NCBI GenBank assembly: GCA_001898145.1
Contig: MKSR01000024.1
Coordinates: 62,001 to 126,000, forward strand
Source: Dyadobacter sp. 50-39
GTDB lineage: Bacteria > Bacteroidota > Bacteroidia > Cytophagales > Spirosomataceae
Reading direction: 5' to 3'
DNA: 64,000 nucleotides
Shown: in pieces, positions 9,443 to 16,553 of the stretch
Layout: every line of letters begins with the position of its first letter
How positions within the stretch are numbered: the stretch's first letter is position 1
Notes under the pieces: model-generated
The model's input: the letters and a program-made list of their open reading frames with translations, nothing else
The model's database searches: none
What the model was told of the DNA's origin: nothing
Program-made: the position numbers and the translations under genes

Positions 9443-9859
9443 TTAGTTCGCACCCAGAAGCGTCCGGCTCACCTCCTTCACCTCTTTGGTAGACAGGTAA
9501 ATGCTTTTTACGATTTTCTCGGATTCGTTCGATATTTCGAGGGTGTAAACGCCATCACCCATTTCATCAAAGCTTATTTTCCTCCCGGTTTTGGTGATGT
9601 ATTTAGGCACAAATTCCTCGTGTAGCAGCTTTCCTTTACTGTCCATCAGGCGGATCGCTACTTTTTCGCCTTTTTCTTTTTCCATCATCACATTCATCGA
9701 CATGGTGTCCCGCACGCGGTACATGCCCACCCGGAATTTTTCGCAGGTATTGTTCTTGCATTCTGCTTTTGGCGACACGATCGGATCCGCCTGCACCTGG
9801 GCAGCAACGGCAAATAATGCAAATGTAGCGGCAACGGCGGTTTTTAAGATGTTTTTCAC
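9443..9859 (-). CDS. Secreted hypothetical beta-sandwich protein
   Basis: 138 residues with a signal peptide (MKNILKTAVAATFALFAVAA, cleavage near QVQA-D). Two cysteines lie in the mature N-terminus (CKNNTC). The rest alternates strands and ends with the GDGVYTLEISN pattern seen in small Ig-like or T9SS-sorting-like beta-sandwich domains of Bacteroidota, but I do not see the full sorting signature. Stands alone with its own terminator. Function unknown; likely periplasmic or surface. Confidence 0.7.
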   Translation of the reverse strand: MKNILKTAVAATFALFAVAAQVQADPIVSPKAECKNNTCEKFRVGMYRVRDTMSMNVMMEKEKGEKVAIRLMDSKGKLLHEEFVPKYITKTGRKISFDEMGDGVYTLEISNESEKIVKSIYLSTKEVKEVSRTLLGAN

Positions 9860-10029
9860 GGCTCTTGAAGGTTAAGTGATTGGTACATTGAAATTGATTT
9901 CGAACCAATGAGGTAACCGCCAGAGGCATTGTTGCATACTAAGTTTGGACGGTTGTAAATGAGGTTGAGCGGCGCCGAAGATAAATCAGATCGGTATGCT
10001 GGATCATTCCCACACCTCTTTTCATGTTT

Positions 10030-10065
10030 TTGTTCCGGTCAGCCGCCATTTATTTATTATATTTG
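10030..10065 (+). promoter_or_regulatory. Bacteroidota-type promoter of the toxin-antitoxin pair
   Basis: TTG at 10030-10032 and TATATTTG at 10058-10065, 25 bases apart, match TTG/TAnnTTTG. The antitoxin ATG follows 22 bases after the -7 box. No clear operator palindrome overlaps it. The rest of the 9860-10087 gap shows nothing else. Confidence 0.55.
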
Positions 10066-10087
10066 ATTAAGCTAACTTTTCAAACTT

Positions 10088-10309
10088 ATGGCTGTAACGT
10101 ATCACATTAAGATCAAAAAAGAATATGCTGCTTCGCTTATTGAGAAATTGCAAAAGGCGGACGCTATTGATTTGATCAAAGAAACCGATAGTGAAGTCTT
10201 ACAGGATTGGCATGTTACAGAAGTTCAGAGGCGCATCAATAAATACAAAGACTCCCCCGATCTGCTGATAGACGAAGATGAAGTCTTCAAAATGCTGGAT
10301 GCAAAATAA
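10088..10309 (+). CDS. Putative antitoxin of a type II toxin-antitoxin pair
   Basis: 73 residues (MAVTYHIKIKKEYAASLIEK), small and charged, with C-terminal acidic helices of the kind that wrap around ParE-family toxins. Its TAA stop overlaps the toxin ATG (TAATG), meaning translational coupling. I see no recognisable ribbon-helix-helix, HTH or Phd DNA-binding segment, so its role in autoregulation is unclear. Assigned as antitoxin by position and size only. Confidence 0.65.
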   Translation: MAVTYHIKIKKEYAASLIEKLQKADAIDLIKETDSEVLQDWHVTEVQRRINKYKDSPDLLIDEDEVFKMLDAK

Positions 10310-10620
10310 TGGCGGCTTACAGGCTCAAATTCACTCCGGAGGCTATTCTTGATATCTCCGAAGCTTCTGAATATTATGAAAGCGAAAAGCCTGGCCTGGG
10401 AAGAAGATTCAAAGCCTTAGTTAAAGGAAAGCTCATCCTGATCAAAGAATCACCATTGATATATGAAGTAAAATATGGCGATGTCCGCTTTGCCATGGTG
10501 GATTTCTTTCCTTACAGCATTCACTTTACCGTCAATTCACCCGCACATATCATACAGGTTCACGCTGTACTCTGTCAATACCGGAATCCTTCAAAATTCT
10601 GGAAAGGGTTCGACTCTTAA
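10309..10620 (+). CDS. RelE/ParE-family toxin
   Basis: 103 residues: the N-terminus YRLKFTPEAILDISEASEYYE, helix GLGRRFKALV, and the strands YEVKYGDVRFAMVDFFPYSI and IIQVHAVLCQYRNPSKF follow the ParE/RelE toxin pattern. ParE members target gyrase and RelE members cut mRNA on ribosomes; I cannot decide which. Coupled to the preceding gene by a 1-base overlap. Its stop overlaps the moaA stop by 4 bases in convergent orientation. Confidence 0.8.
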   Translation: MAAYRLKFTPEAILDISEASEYYESEKPGLGRRFKALVKGKLILIKESPLIYEVKYGDVRFAMVDFFPYSIHFTVNSPAHIIQVHAVLCQYRNPSKFWKGFDS

Positions 10621-11609
10621 CCCCCGATCGCGATCATTTCGCGGTTCTGTTCGTATTCCGACTTGGCTTGCTGCTCGGAGAAACTGGCGTGGCCGCCGTG
10701 AGCAAAGTGTTTTTTCTGGAAGTGCGTATAAATGAGGGGACGGACGTCGTCGCCCTGCCGCAATGGGGTGAGCAAATCGACTTCTGAGGTGTCGAAAAGG
10801 CAGTTTTTGAGCTTACCGTCGGCAGTAAGGCGAATGCGGTTGCAACCTTCGCAAAAGGGATGTGTAACCGTGCCGATGATCCCGAATGTACCAGAACCGC
10901 CGTTCACCTGAAATCTCCGTGCGGTATCGTGTAGCTCACCTGCGACCGCCCGATATTCAAAGTCCTGCCCGATCGTCGTCAGAAGATCGGAGTAGGAAAC
11001 AATCTTGGACATATCCCATTGGTTACCTTTGAACGGCATGAATTCAATGAAACGGACGTGCAAATTCGGCTCGTCCAGTGTCAGGCGCACAAAATCATTG
11101 ACCTCGTCGTCATTCGTACCGCGCATCACCACCATATTGACCTTCACCACAAACCCCTCTCCTAACAGCAGGCGAATGTGGTCCAGTGTTTTGCCAAAAT
11201 GATCCCGCTTGGTAATCGATCGGAACCGCTCTTCACGAAGCGTATCCAGACTGACATTCAGCGACGTAACGCCTGCCGCCTTTAATTCCGGAATAAACTG
11301 ATCTATATAAACGGCATTGGTGGTCAGCGTCAGTGACGCGGGAAGTTTTCCGAGCGTGGAAATGATCTCGCCGGCATCCTTGCGTACCAACGGTTCCCCG
11401 CCGGTAAGCCGGATCTTTTCAACACCCATTTCCACAAACAGGCCAGCCAGATAGGAAATTTCATCGGCCTGCATCAGCCATTTGGACGGCATGAATTGCA
11501 TATCCTCCTGCGGCATACAATAGGTACAGCGAAGATTGCACTTATCCGTCAGCGAGATGCGCAGATAAGTGTGTTTGCGACCAAATGTATCTACAATAGG
11601 CAGTGCCAT
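10617..11609 (-). CDS. moaA: GTP 3',8-cyclase MoaA
   Basis: 330 residues. Radical-SAM enzyme of the first step of molybdenum cofactor synthesis, converting GTP to 3',8-cyclo-GTP. The SAM cluster cysteines are C24, C28 and C31 (CNLRCTYC), the GGEP motif lies at about 70-73, and the second cluster uses C253, C256 and C270 (CEGCNRIRL...NC). It ends in Gly-Gly, as needed in this family. Last gene of the leftward operon, 9 bases after moaCB. No molybdoenzyme is in the window, so the final user is elsewhere. Confidence 0.97.
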   Translation of the reverse strand: MALPIVDTFGRKHTYLRISLTDKCNLRCTYCMPQEDMQFMPSKWLMQADEISYLAGLFVEMGVEKIRLTGGEPLVRKDAGEIISTLGKLPASLTLTTNAVYIDQFIPELKAAGVTSLNVSLDTLREERFRSITKRDHFGKTLDHIRLLLGEGFVVKVNMVVMRGTNDDEVNDFVRLTLDEPNLHVRFIEFMPFKGNQWDMSKIVSYSDLLTTIGQDFEYRAVAGELHDTARRFQVNGGSGTFGIIGTVTHPFCEGCNRIRLTADGKLKNCLFDTSEVDLLTPLRQGDDVRPLIYTHFQKKHFAHGGHASFSEQQAKSEYEQNREMIAIGG

Positions 11610-11618
11610 CAGTTGTTG

Positions 11619-12527
11619 CTATTCGTGTTTCTTCCCTTCCAAAACATTAAAAACATGCAAAACATGCGGAAAAAGCGCATCCATATATTCAGTAACGCCG
11701 CCGGTGCTGCCCGGCATGGCGATCACGAGCATTTCATCCATAAAACCCGCCACAGACCGCGACAACATTGAGGTTGGGACGCGCTCCTGGCCATACTGAC
11801 GGGCCGCTTCGACAATACCCGGAACTTCCCGGTCGAGCAGTTCAGAGACCGCTTCCGGTGTCACGTCGCGGGGAGAAAGGCCGGTTCCGCCGGTGATAAG
11901 CACCATGTTGTATCCCGAGGCTTGGAGCGCATGCAACTTGTTCTGAATGCCCGCCTTGTCGTCCGCAATGATGCTGTAATCACCCGCTTCCAGCTGAAAT
12001 GCTTTCAGCTTTTCGATGATCTTCTTCCCGGATTTGTCTTCCCCTATTCCATTTGAAATACTGTCCGAGCATACTACTACGGCCGTTTTAAGACCTTCGG
12101 GCGCAGGTCTGCGGTCACTCTTACCGCCCTTTTTCTCCAACAACCGGATATTGCGTATTACAACACCCTTGTCAATCGGTTTGAGCATGTCGTACATTGT
12201 GAGTGCTACCACCGACGCACCGTGCATTGCTTCTACTTCGACGCCTGTTTTATAAATTGTTTTGACTGTCAGTTCAATGACAATCGTCAAATCCTCGATA
12301 CGGTACTGAACGCCGGTATACTCCACCGGAATCGGATGGCAGTCGGGCAGCAAGTCGGGCGTCTTCTTGACCGCCAGAAAACCGGCGGCTTTTGCCATTT
12401 CAAACACATCGCCCTTCGGCACGGTCCGGTTTTGAATAGCCTCCACGGTTTCCGGCTTGCTTACCTGCACAATTGCCTGTGCGGTGGCGATACGGAGTGT
12501 GTTGGTTTTATGGGTAATGTCGACCAT
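11619..12527 (-). CDS. moaCB: Bifunctional cyclic pyranopterin monophosphate synthase / molybdopterin adenylyltransferase-like MoaC-MoaB fusion
   Basis: 302 residues. Residues 1-140 are MoaC (MVDITHK start; His64 in DCHPIPVEY; MHGASVVALTMYDM), which with MoaA makes cPMP. Residues about 150-302 are a MoaB/MogA-type domain (VCSDSISNGIGEDKSG, TGGTGLSPRDVTPEA, MPGSTGGV) that adenylylates molybdopterin. The natural fusion couples an early and a late step of Moco synthesis. Lies between moaE and moaA; the gap to moaE holds an octamer inverted repeat. Confidence 0.95.
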   Translation of the reverse strand: MVDITHKTNTLRIATAQAIVQVSKPETVEAIQNRTVPKGDVFEMAKAAGFLAVKKTPDLLPDCHPIPVEYTGVQYRIEDLTIVIELTVKTIYKTGVEVEAMHGASVVALTMYDMLKPIDKGVVIRNIRLLEKKGGKSDRRPAPEGLKTAVVVCSDSISNGIGEDKSGKKIIEKLKAFQLEAGDYSIIADDKAGIQNKLHALQASGYNMVLITGGTGLSPRDVTPEAVSELLDREVPGIVEAARQYGQERVPTSMLSRSVAGFMDEMLVIAMPGSTGGVTEYMDALFPHVLHVFNVLEGKKHE

Positions 12528-12575
12528 TTATAATTTCGAATGAATGAATGTTCGAGTGAGTGAATGATTGAATTA

Positions 12576-12724
12576 TTGAATGAGTGAATGAGTGAATGAG
12601 TGATTAGTCATGAGGTCAGTGAGTCACTTGTTGCAGTGATCAAAACAATTCCTAACCAATACTTGACTAGACTTGACAATTCCTGAATTTCTTCATTCAG
12701 TCATTCACTCATTCACTCATTCAA
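12576..12724. repeat. Inverted arms made of tandem octamers (GAATGAGT)
   Basis: The left arm (12576-12599) consists of tandem GAATGAGT units. The right arm ends at 12724 and is its exact inverted copy for 24 bp; the pairing continues with mismatches. About 100 bases separate the arms. Degenerate units extend left to about 12540. It fills the whole gap between moaE and moaCB within an otherwise tight operon. There are no spacers, so it is not a CRISPR array, and no T-tract, so it is not a classical terminator. Confidence 0.85.
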
Positions 12725-12726
12725 AA

Positions 12727-13173
12727 TTAACTATTCTCCTTCCAAACATGCCCGCCTTCACCGACCAGCTCCTTGCCGAAGATCGGCACGTTGGCCTTTA
12801 TTTCTTCCACAATATACTCCGACGCTTCGAAAGCGGCCCGGCGGTGCGGGGATGAAACGAATACGAAAAGGCTGATCTCGCCCGTGGGTACTAATCCTAG
12901 GCTGTGATAGATATGCATGCATGTCAGCTCGAATTTTGCAAAAGCAGCCTCGCGGATGTCGTGGAATGCCTGTTCGGCCATTTCTTCGTAAGCCGTGTAA
13001 TCAATGCCTGTTACGGCACCACCTTCCTTTTGGTCGGCCCGGATCTGCCCGAGGAAAATCGCGTGGGCGCCAATGCCTGTTTTGGATTGGTGACTTGCGA
13101 TCGACTTCGCGACGAAATCGGGGCTGATCGGCCCGTGAACAAATACCTTCTTGGGTTTATGTGCTTTTTCCAT
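12727..13173 (-). CDS. moaE: Molybdopterin synthase catalytic subunit MoaE
   Basis: 148 residues. Large subunit of molybdopterin synthase, which inserts sulfur from MoaD thiocarboxylate into cPMP. Visible family features: GAHAIFLGQIR, the HSLG..P.GE segment (HSLGLVPTGEIS), SSPHRRAAFEA and the C-terminal IFGKE, whose Lys is the conserved active-site residue of MoaE. It lies 10 bases after moaD in the same leftward operon and 200 bases before moaCB. Confidence 0.96.
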   Translation of the reverse strand: MEKAHKPKKVFVHGPISPDFVAKSIASHQSKTGIGAHAIFLGQIRADQKEGGAVTGIDYTAYEEMAEQAFHDIREAAFAKFELTCMHIYHSLGLVPTGEISLFVFVSSPHRRAAFEASEYIVEEIKANVPIFGKELVGEGGHVWKENS

Positions 13174-13182
13174 GTCCTTCTG

Positions 13183-13422
13183 TTAACCTCCTGCAAACGG
13201 GGGAAGTAATGCAATTTCGGCCGGCGTTTCGATCAACACAAAATCATCCAAAATCTTCTGGTTGACTGCAATCTTGAATTTTTTATCACGCATTGCCGGG
13301 TATTTGTCCAGGATCTGTGCGCGGAATTGCCCCACCGTCAGTTGGCCTGCGGCGTTCCAGACCTCGTCAGGCAACCCGGCGATCTCGGCCAGCATTCCGA
13401 AATATTTGACTTGAAAACTCAT
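13183..13422 (-). CDS. moaD: Molybdopterin synthase sulfur-carrier subunit MoaD
   Basis: About 79 residues from the ATG at 13422 (MSFQVKYFGMLAEIAG); an upstream ATG at 13449 would add nine residues. Ubiquitin-like fold ending PPFAGG, with the terminal Gly-Gly that becomes the thiocarboxylate sulfur donor. Located 10 bases before moaE, its partner. No MoeB/ThiF activating enzyme is in the window, so activation must be encoded elsewhere. Confidence 0.93.
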   Translation of the reverse strand: MSFQVKYFGMLAEIAGLPDEVWNAAGQLTVGQFRAQILDKYPAMRDKKFKIAVNQKILDDFVLIETPAEIALLPPFAGG

Positions 13423-13473
13423 CGCTATCTGATAATCCATTCCATCCAATAACCCGCAATCAGTCGGCCGGGT

Positions 13474-14664
13474 TCAGAGCGGGAGCAAATGTACTTCCAC
13501 AAGTTCGCCCGGTGCTACCTGGTTTTGCGAGACAGGCAAGTAGATAATCGCATTGGCAACCGCAAACGAGCCTATTACAAATGACTCCTGCCCGTCGAGC
13601 GAAACCACTTCTCCGTTTTCGACCCGCGCTTTCAGGAACTCGTCACGCTCGCCGTCGAACCGGTAGGCATGCCGCAGCGGAAGCCGGACCGATCTCAAAA
13701 ACGGCTCGTTACTCCCCATTATTTTCTTTAATGCAGGCAATACATATTCATAATAGCAAACCAGCGACGAAGCGGGGTTACCGGGTAATGCAAAAATCAG
13801 CTTTTCACCCTTTTTGCCGAACAGCAATGGCTTACCCGGCTTTTGCCTCACTTTATAAAAGACCGTTTCGGCACCCAGCGCTTCCAACGCCTTGCCTACA
13901 AAATCATAATCCCCCACCGAAATACCGCCGGAAGCGAGAACGACATCGTATTCATCCAAAAGCGCAGTCAATGCGGCAATAGTGGCGTCCAGCTCGTCGG
14001 AAGCGTAGCTTACCGAGATCCCGGAAATACAGGCCTGTTCCAGCGCGGCCTGCAACATGGCAGAATTCGATTCGTATATCTTGCCTGGCACCAGTGCTTC
14101 GCCTGCTTTCAGCAATTCGTCACCGGTAACCAGCAATCCGATCCGTGGCATGCCGTGTACCGATACCTCATTCACATTCATTCCTTTCAAAAAACCCACG
14201 GCGCCCGGCGAAATAAGCGTTCCTGCGCGTAGTGCAACCGCCCCCTGAGCGATCTGCTGACCGGCGCTGCGTATGTTCCTGCCCTCCGCTACCGGATATT
14301 CGAGGATCTGTACGGCGCCTTCGGTGAGCGTCGTGTTTTCCTGCATCACCACCGCCGTCGCTCCCTCAGGTACAGGCGCGCCCGTGAATATGCGCACAGC
14401 AGTTCCGGCACGCACAACCGGCGAATCGGCTTGCCCGGCCCTGGATTCTCCAACCAGGCGCAATGCCGTACCTGACTGTGTAATATCGGAATGCACGATG
14501 GCATAGCCGTCCATCGACGACTGCCTGAACGGCGGGAGCGCGACCGGCGAGATCACATCTTCCGCCAGATAACTCCCGACTGCATCCTGCAAGGGTAGTC
14601 GCACCGATGGGAGCGTCCGGGTGTTTGCAATAATTCTCAGTTTCGCCTCGTTGACAGTGACCAT
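13474..14664 (-). CDS. moeA: Molybdopterin molybdenumtransferase MoeA
   Basis: 396 residues, full length. Inserts molybdate into adenylylated molybdopterin. Motifs: PPFRQSSMDGYA near residue 45, GAPVPEGATAVV, LLVTGDEL, SGGISVGDYDFV and FALPGNPASS, all in MoeA order. It is the first gene of the leftward Moco operon, 51 bases before the earliest possible moaD start. The promoter must lie in the upstream gap, but I found no convincing TAnnTTTG there. Confidence 0.96.
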   Translation of the reverse strand: MVTVNEAKLRIIANTRTLPSVRLPLQDAVGSYLAEDVISPVALPPFRQSSMDGYAIVHSDITQSGTALRLVGESRAGQADSPVVRAGTAVRIFTGAPVPEGATAVVMQENTTLTEGAVQILEYPVAEGRNIRSAGQQIAQGAVALRAGTLISPGAVGFLKGMNVNEVSVHGMPRIGLLVTGDELLKAGEALVPGKIYESNSAMLQAALEQACISGISVSYASDELDATIAALTALLDEYDVVLASGGISVGDYDFVGKALEALGAETVFYKVRQKPGKPLLFGKKGEKLIFALPGNPASSLVCYYEYVLPALKKIMGSNEPFLRSVRLPLRHAYRFDGERDEFLKARVENGEVVSLDGQESFVIGSFAVANAIIYLPVSQNQVAPGELVEVHLLPL

Positions 14665-15135
14665 ATTTCAAAAAATGGCATACAGAACGTGCAAGTTAAC
14701 ATATTCCGGACTGCAAATGGAGGGACAGCGAAATGCCTCCCGGGAGGCGGCAGGGACATGGAATTGACGACATTTTCCACAATAATACTATTAATACAAC
14801 AAATTGAATATTTGTAACCAATTGACCATCAACGAGTATTACCCATACTAAAAACACCACTCTCTTGCCATAATACCATTCGGTAGTGGAATTTGCATTT
14901 TGTACAAAGTCCTTTTTACCAATTAAAATTTTACGTTCTGTGCGGCTGGCGCGGTTTTTATTCAGGATCACCTGCCGGAGACAAAATGTAGTGTTCTTAT
15001 TTTTGTCCTAGAATGAATTTTTCAAACCCCTATAAATCAGTTTTTTACCACAAATTGAAATTTTATTTATTCAATCCCGTTATCTTTGCACTTCGGCCCT
15101 GTGCCTAAAATGATGTTTTACGAAATACCAAATGC
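14665..15135. other. Divergent intergenic region between moeA and the lytic transglycosylase
   Basis: About 470 bases, AT-rich. It holds a perfect 14-bp GC-rich palindrome at 14735-14748 (GCCTCCCGGGAGGC), possibly a hairpin in the moeA leader or an operator, and a rightward promoter at 15055-15088. A 91-codon leftward frame at 14696-14971 has low-complexity hydrophobic content and no family features, and I do not call it. Nothing else is recognised. Confidence 0.5.
15055..15088 (+). promoter_or_regulatory. Bacteroidota-type promoter of the lytic transglycosylase
   Basis: TTG at 15055-15057 and TATCTTTG at 15081-15088, 23 bases apart, a full match to TTG/TAnnTTTG. The gene starts 48 bases after the -7 box. 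Confidence 0.65.
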
Positions 15136-15915
15136 ATGATTAGACTTATCTTTATGGCCTTCTCAATCGCAATATTCGGCAAGAGTCCGGTGAGCGAGGT
15201 GGAGGTGGAAAAGAAGGAACTGAAAGAAACAACCATCATTGATTCAGATCTTCTTGCTATTGACTTCTGTGGCGAAGCCGTTCCTTTATCAGAGCTTCGA
15301 ATCGCCGAGCGATATCAAAACATGATCAGAAATTACGACAACCCCACTTTTCGTAAGCTGATGACCACGACCAAAAAGAGAATGCGCATTATTGAACCCA
15401 TTCTCACCAAGTACGGAGTACCAGCCGATTTTAAGTATATTCCATTGATAGAGAGCGCCATGAAGGATGAGGCAACTTCGCATCGGGGCGCAGGCGGATA
15501 CTGGCAGCTGATGCCTTCCACTGCCAAATCTCTCGGACTGGTTGTAAACGAAACCAGGGATGACCGCAAACATTTGGTCAAATCCACCCACGCAGCAGGC
15601 AAATACCTTCGCGACCTGTACAAGCAACTGGGCTCCTGGACATTGGTAGCCGCTGCCTACAACGCAGGCCCTACGCACATCCAGAACCGGATGGACTCGC
15701 AGAATAAAGATGATTATTTCAAACTCCGTCTCAATTCGGAGACGGCGAGGTATCTCTACAAGATCCTTGCTGTGAAAGAATGGTTCTCCAACCCCGAAAG
15801 AAGCCGCGAATGGGGAAGCGGTGAAGTAGTCGACCGACTTTCTGCATTCAAGATCGAGCAGAAAAAGGCCGCAGCGCTGGCCAAGGCCGAAAGTGAAACC
15901 AAAACAGGTTCATAA
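15136..15915 (+). CDS. Lytic murein transglycosylase (SLT domain, MltD-like)
   Basis: 259 residues with a short N-terminal hydrophobic export segment. The SLT domain spans about residues 90-210: catalytic Glu106 in YIPLIESAM, GYWQLMPSTAKSLGL, and AAAYNAGP. These enzymes cleave peptidoglycan between MurNAc and GlcNAc with anhydro-ring formation. Unlike full MltD proteins it lacks a LysM domain and ends in a Lys/Ala-rich tail. Followed by a short perfect hairpin and the cyclophilin gene. Confidence 0.9.
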   Translation: MIRLIFMAFSIAIFGKSPVSEVEVEKKELKETTIIDSDLLAIDFCGEAVPLSELRIAERYQNMIRNYDNPTFRKLMTTTKKRMRIIEPILTKYGVPADFKYIPLIESAMKDEATSHRGAGGYWQLMPSTAKSLGLVVNETRDDRKHLVKSTHAAGKYLRDLYKQLGSWTLVAAAYNAGPTHIQNRMDSQNKDDYFKLRLNSETARYLYKILAVKEWFSNPERSREWGSGEVVDRLSAFKIEQKKAAALAKAESETKTGS

Positions 15916-15945
15916 CCCCCGTTATTTTATTTGAAAGTTCATAAG

Positions 15946-15970
15946 AGAAAAGGATACATTATCCTTTTCT
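15946..15970 (+). terminator. Hairpin terminator after the lytic transglycosylase
   Basis: Perfect 11-bp stem, 15946-15956 with 15960-15970, with a 3-base loop; the right arm is T-rich and followed by TTG. The stem is A/T-rich, so termination may be partial. Confidence 0.6.
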
Positions 15971-16040
15971 TTGTGTTATCATGGCAAGGGCCCGTTTCGC
16001 CCAGCCAATTTTTCGTACCTCTTTAATACTCACTTTTGAC

Positions 16041-16481
16041 ATGACAAAAGCGGAAATGATCACTGACAAGGGCACAATGCTCATCGAATTCTACGATGAA
16101 GATGCTCCCAATACAGTGAAAAACTTTGTTGATCTTTCTAAAAAGGGCTTTTACGACGGCGTGATTTTCCACCGCGTAATCCCCGATTTCGTGATCCAGG
16201 GTGGCGACCCTACCGGCACAGGCCGTGGAGGTCCGGGTTACCACATCGACTGCGAGCTGACCGGCGGCAACCAATACCACGATCGCGGTGTGCTTTCCAT
16301 GGCACATGCAGGCCGTAACACAGGCGGTTCCCAATTCTTTATCTGCCACAGCCGCAATAACACGGCGCACCTCGACAGGAACCATACCTGCTTCGGTCGC
16401 GTAGTGGAAGGCATCGAAACGGTGGACGCGGTCCGTCAGGGCGACAAGATCCAGAAGATCACGATCATCGAAGAAGCGTAA
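16041..16481 (+). CDS. Peptidyl-prolyl cis-trans isomerase, cyclophilin type
   Basis: 146 residues from the ATG at 16041 (MTKAEMITDKGTM); a longer frame from 15981 begins just after the upstream hairpin and adds a non-family N-terminus, so I use the shorter start. Cyclophilin motifs: FHRVIPDFVIQGGDPTGTG, LSMAHAGRNTGGSQFFI and FGRVVEG. It catalyses proline isomerisation during folding. No signal peptide, so cytoplasmic. Followed by a strong terminator. Confidence 0.93.
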   Translation: MTKAEMITDKGTMLIEFYDEDAPNTVKNFVDLSKKGFYDGVIFHRVIPDFVIQGGDPTGTGRGGPGYHIDCELTGGNQYHDRGVLSMAHAGRNTGGSQFFICHSRNNTAHLDRNHTCFGRVVEGIETVDAVRQGDKIQKITIIEEA

Positions 16482-16498
16482 GATCCCGATTACAAACG

Positions 16499-16533
16499 AA
16501 AAGGGGGCTGGAATCAACTTCCAGCCCCCTTTT
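16499..16533. terminator. Bidirectional rho-independent terminator
   Basis: Perfect 15-bp stem, 16499-16513 with 16519-16533, with a 5-base loop. Outer bases are AAAA/TTTT, so it serves both the rightward cyclophilin gene and the leftward symporter that ends at 16554. Confidence 0.92.
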
Positions 16534-16553
16534 GCATTATATGGTCGGCTATC

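Noticed and set aside
12539-12726. Possible CRISPR array
   Set aside because: Units are 8 bases with no spacers, and the second block is an inverted copy, so it is a tandem/inverted repeat.
14696-14971. 91-codon leftward frame in the moeA upstream gap
   Set aside because: Hydrophobic, low-quality composition with no signal peptide logic or family match; it also covers the GC palindrome.
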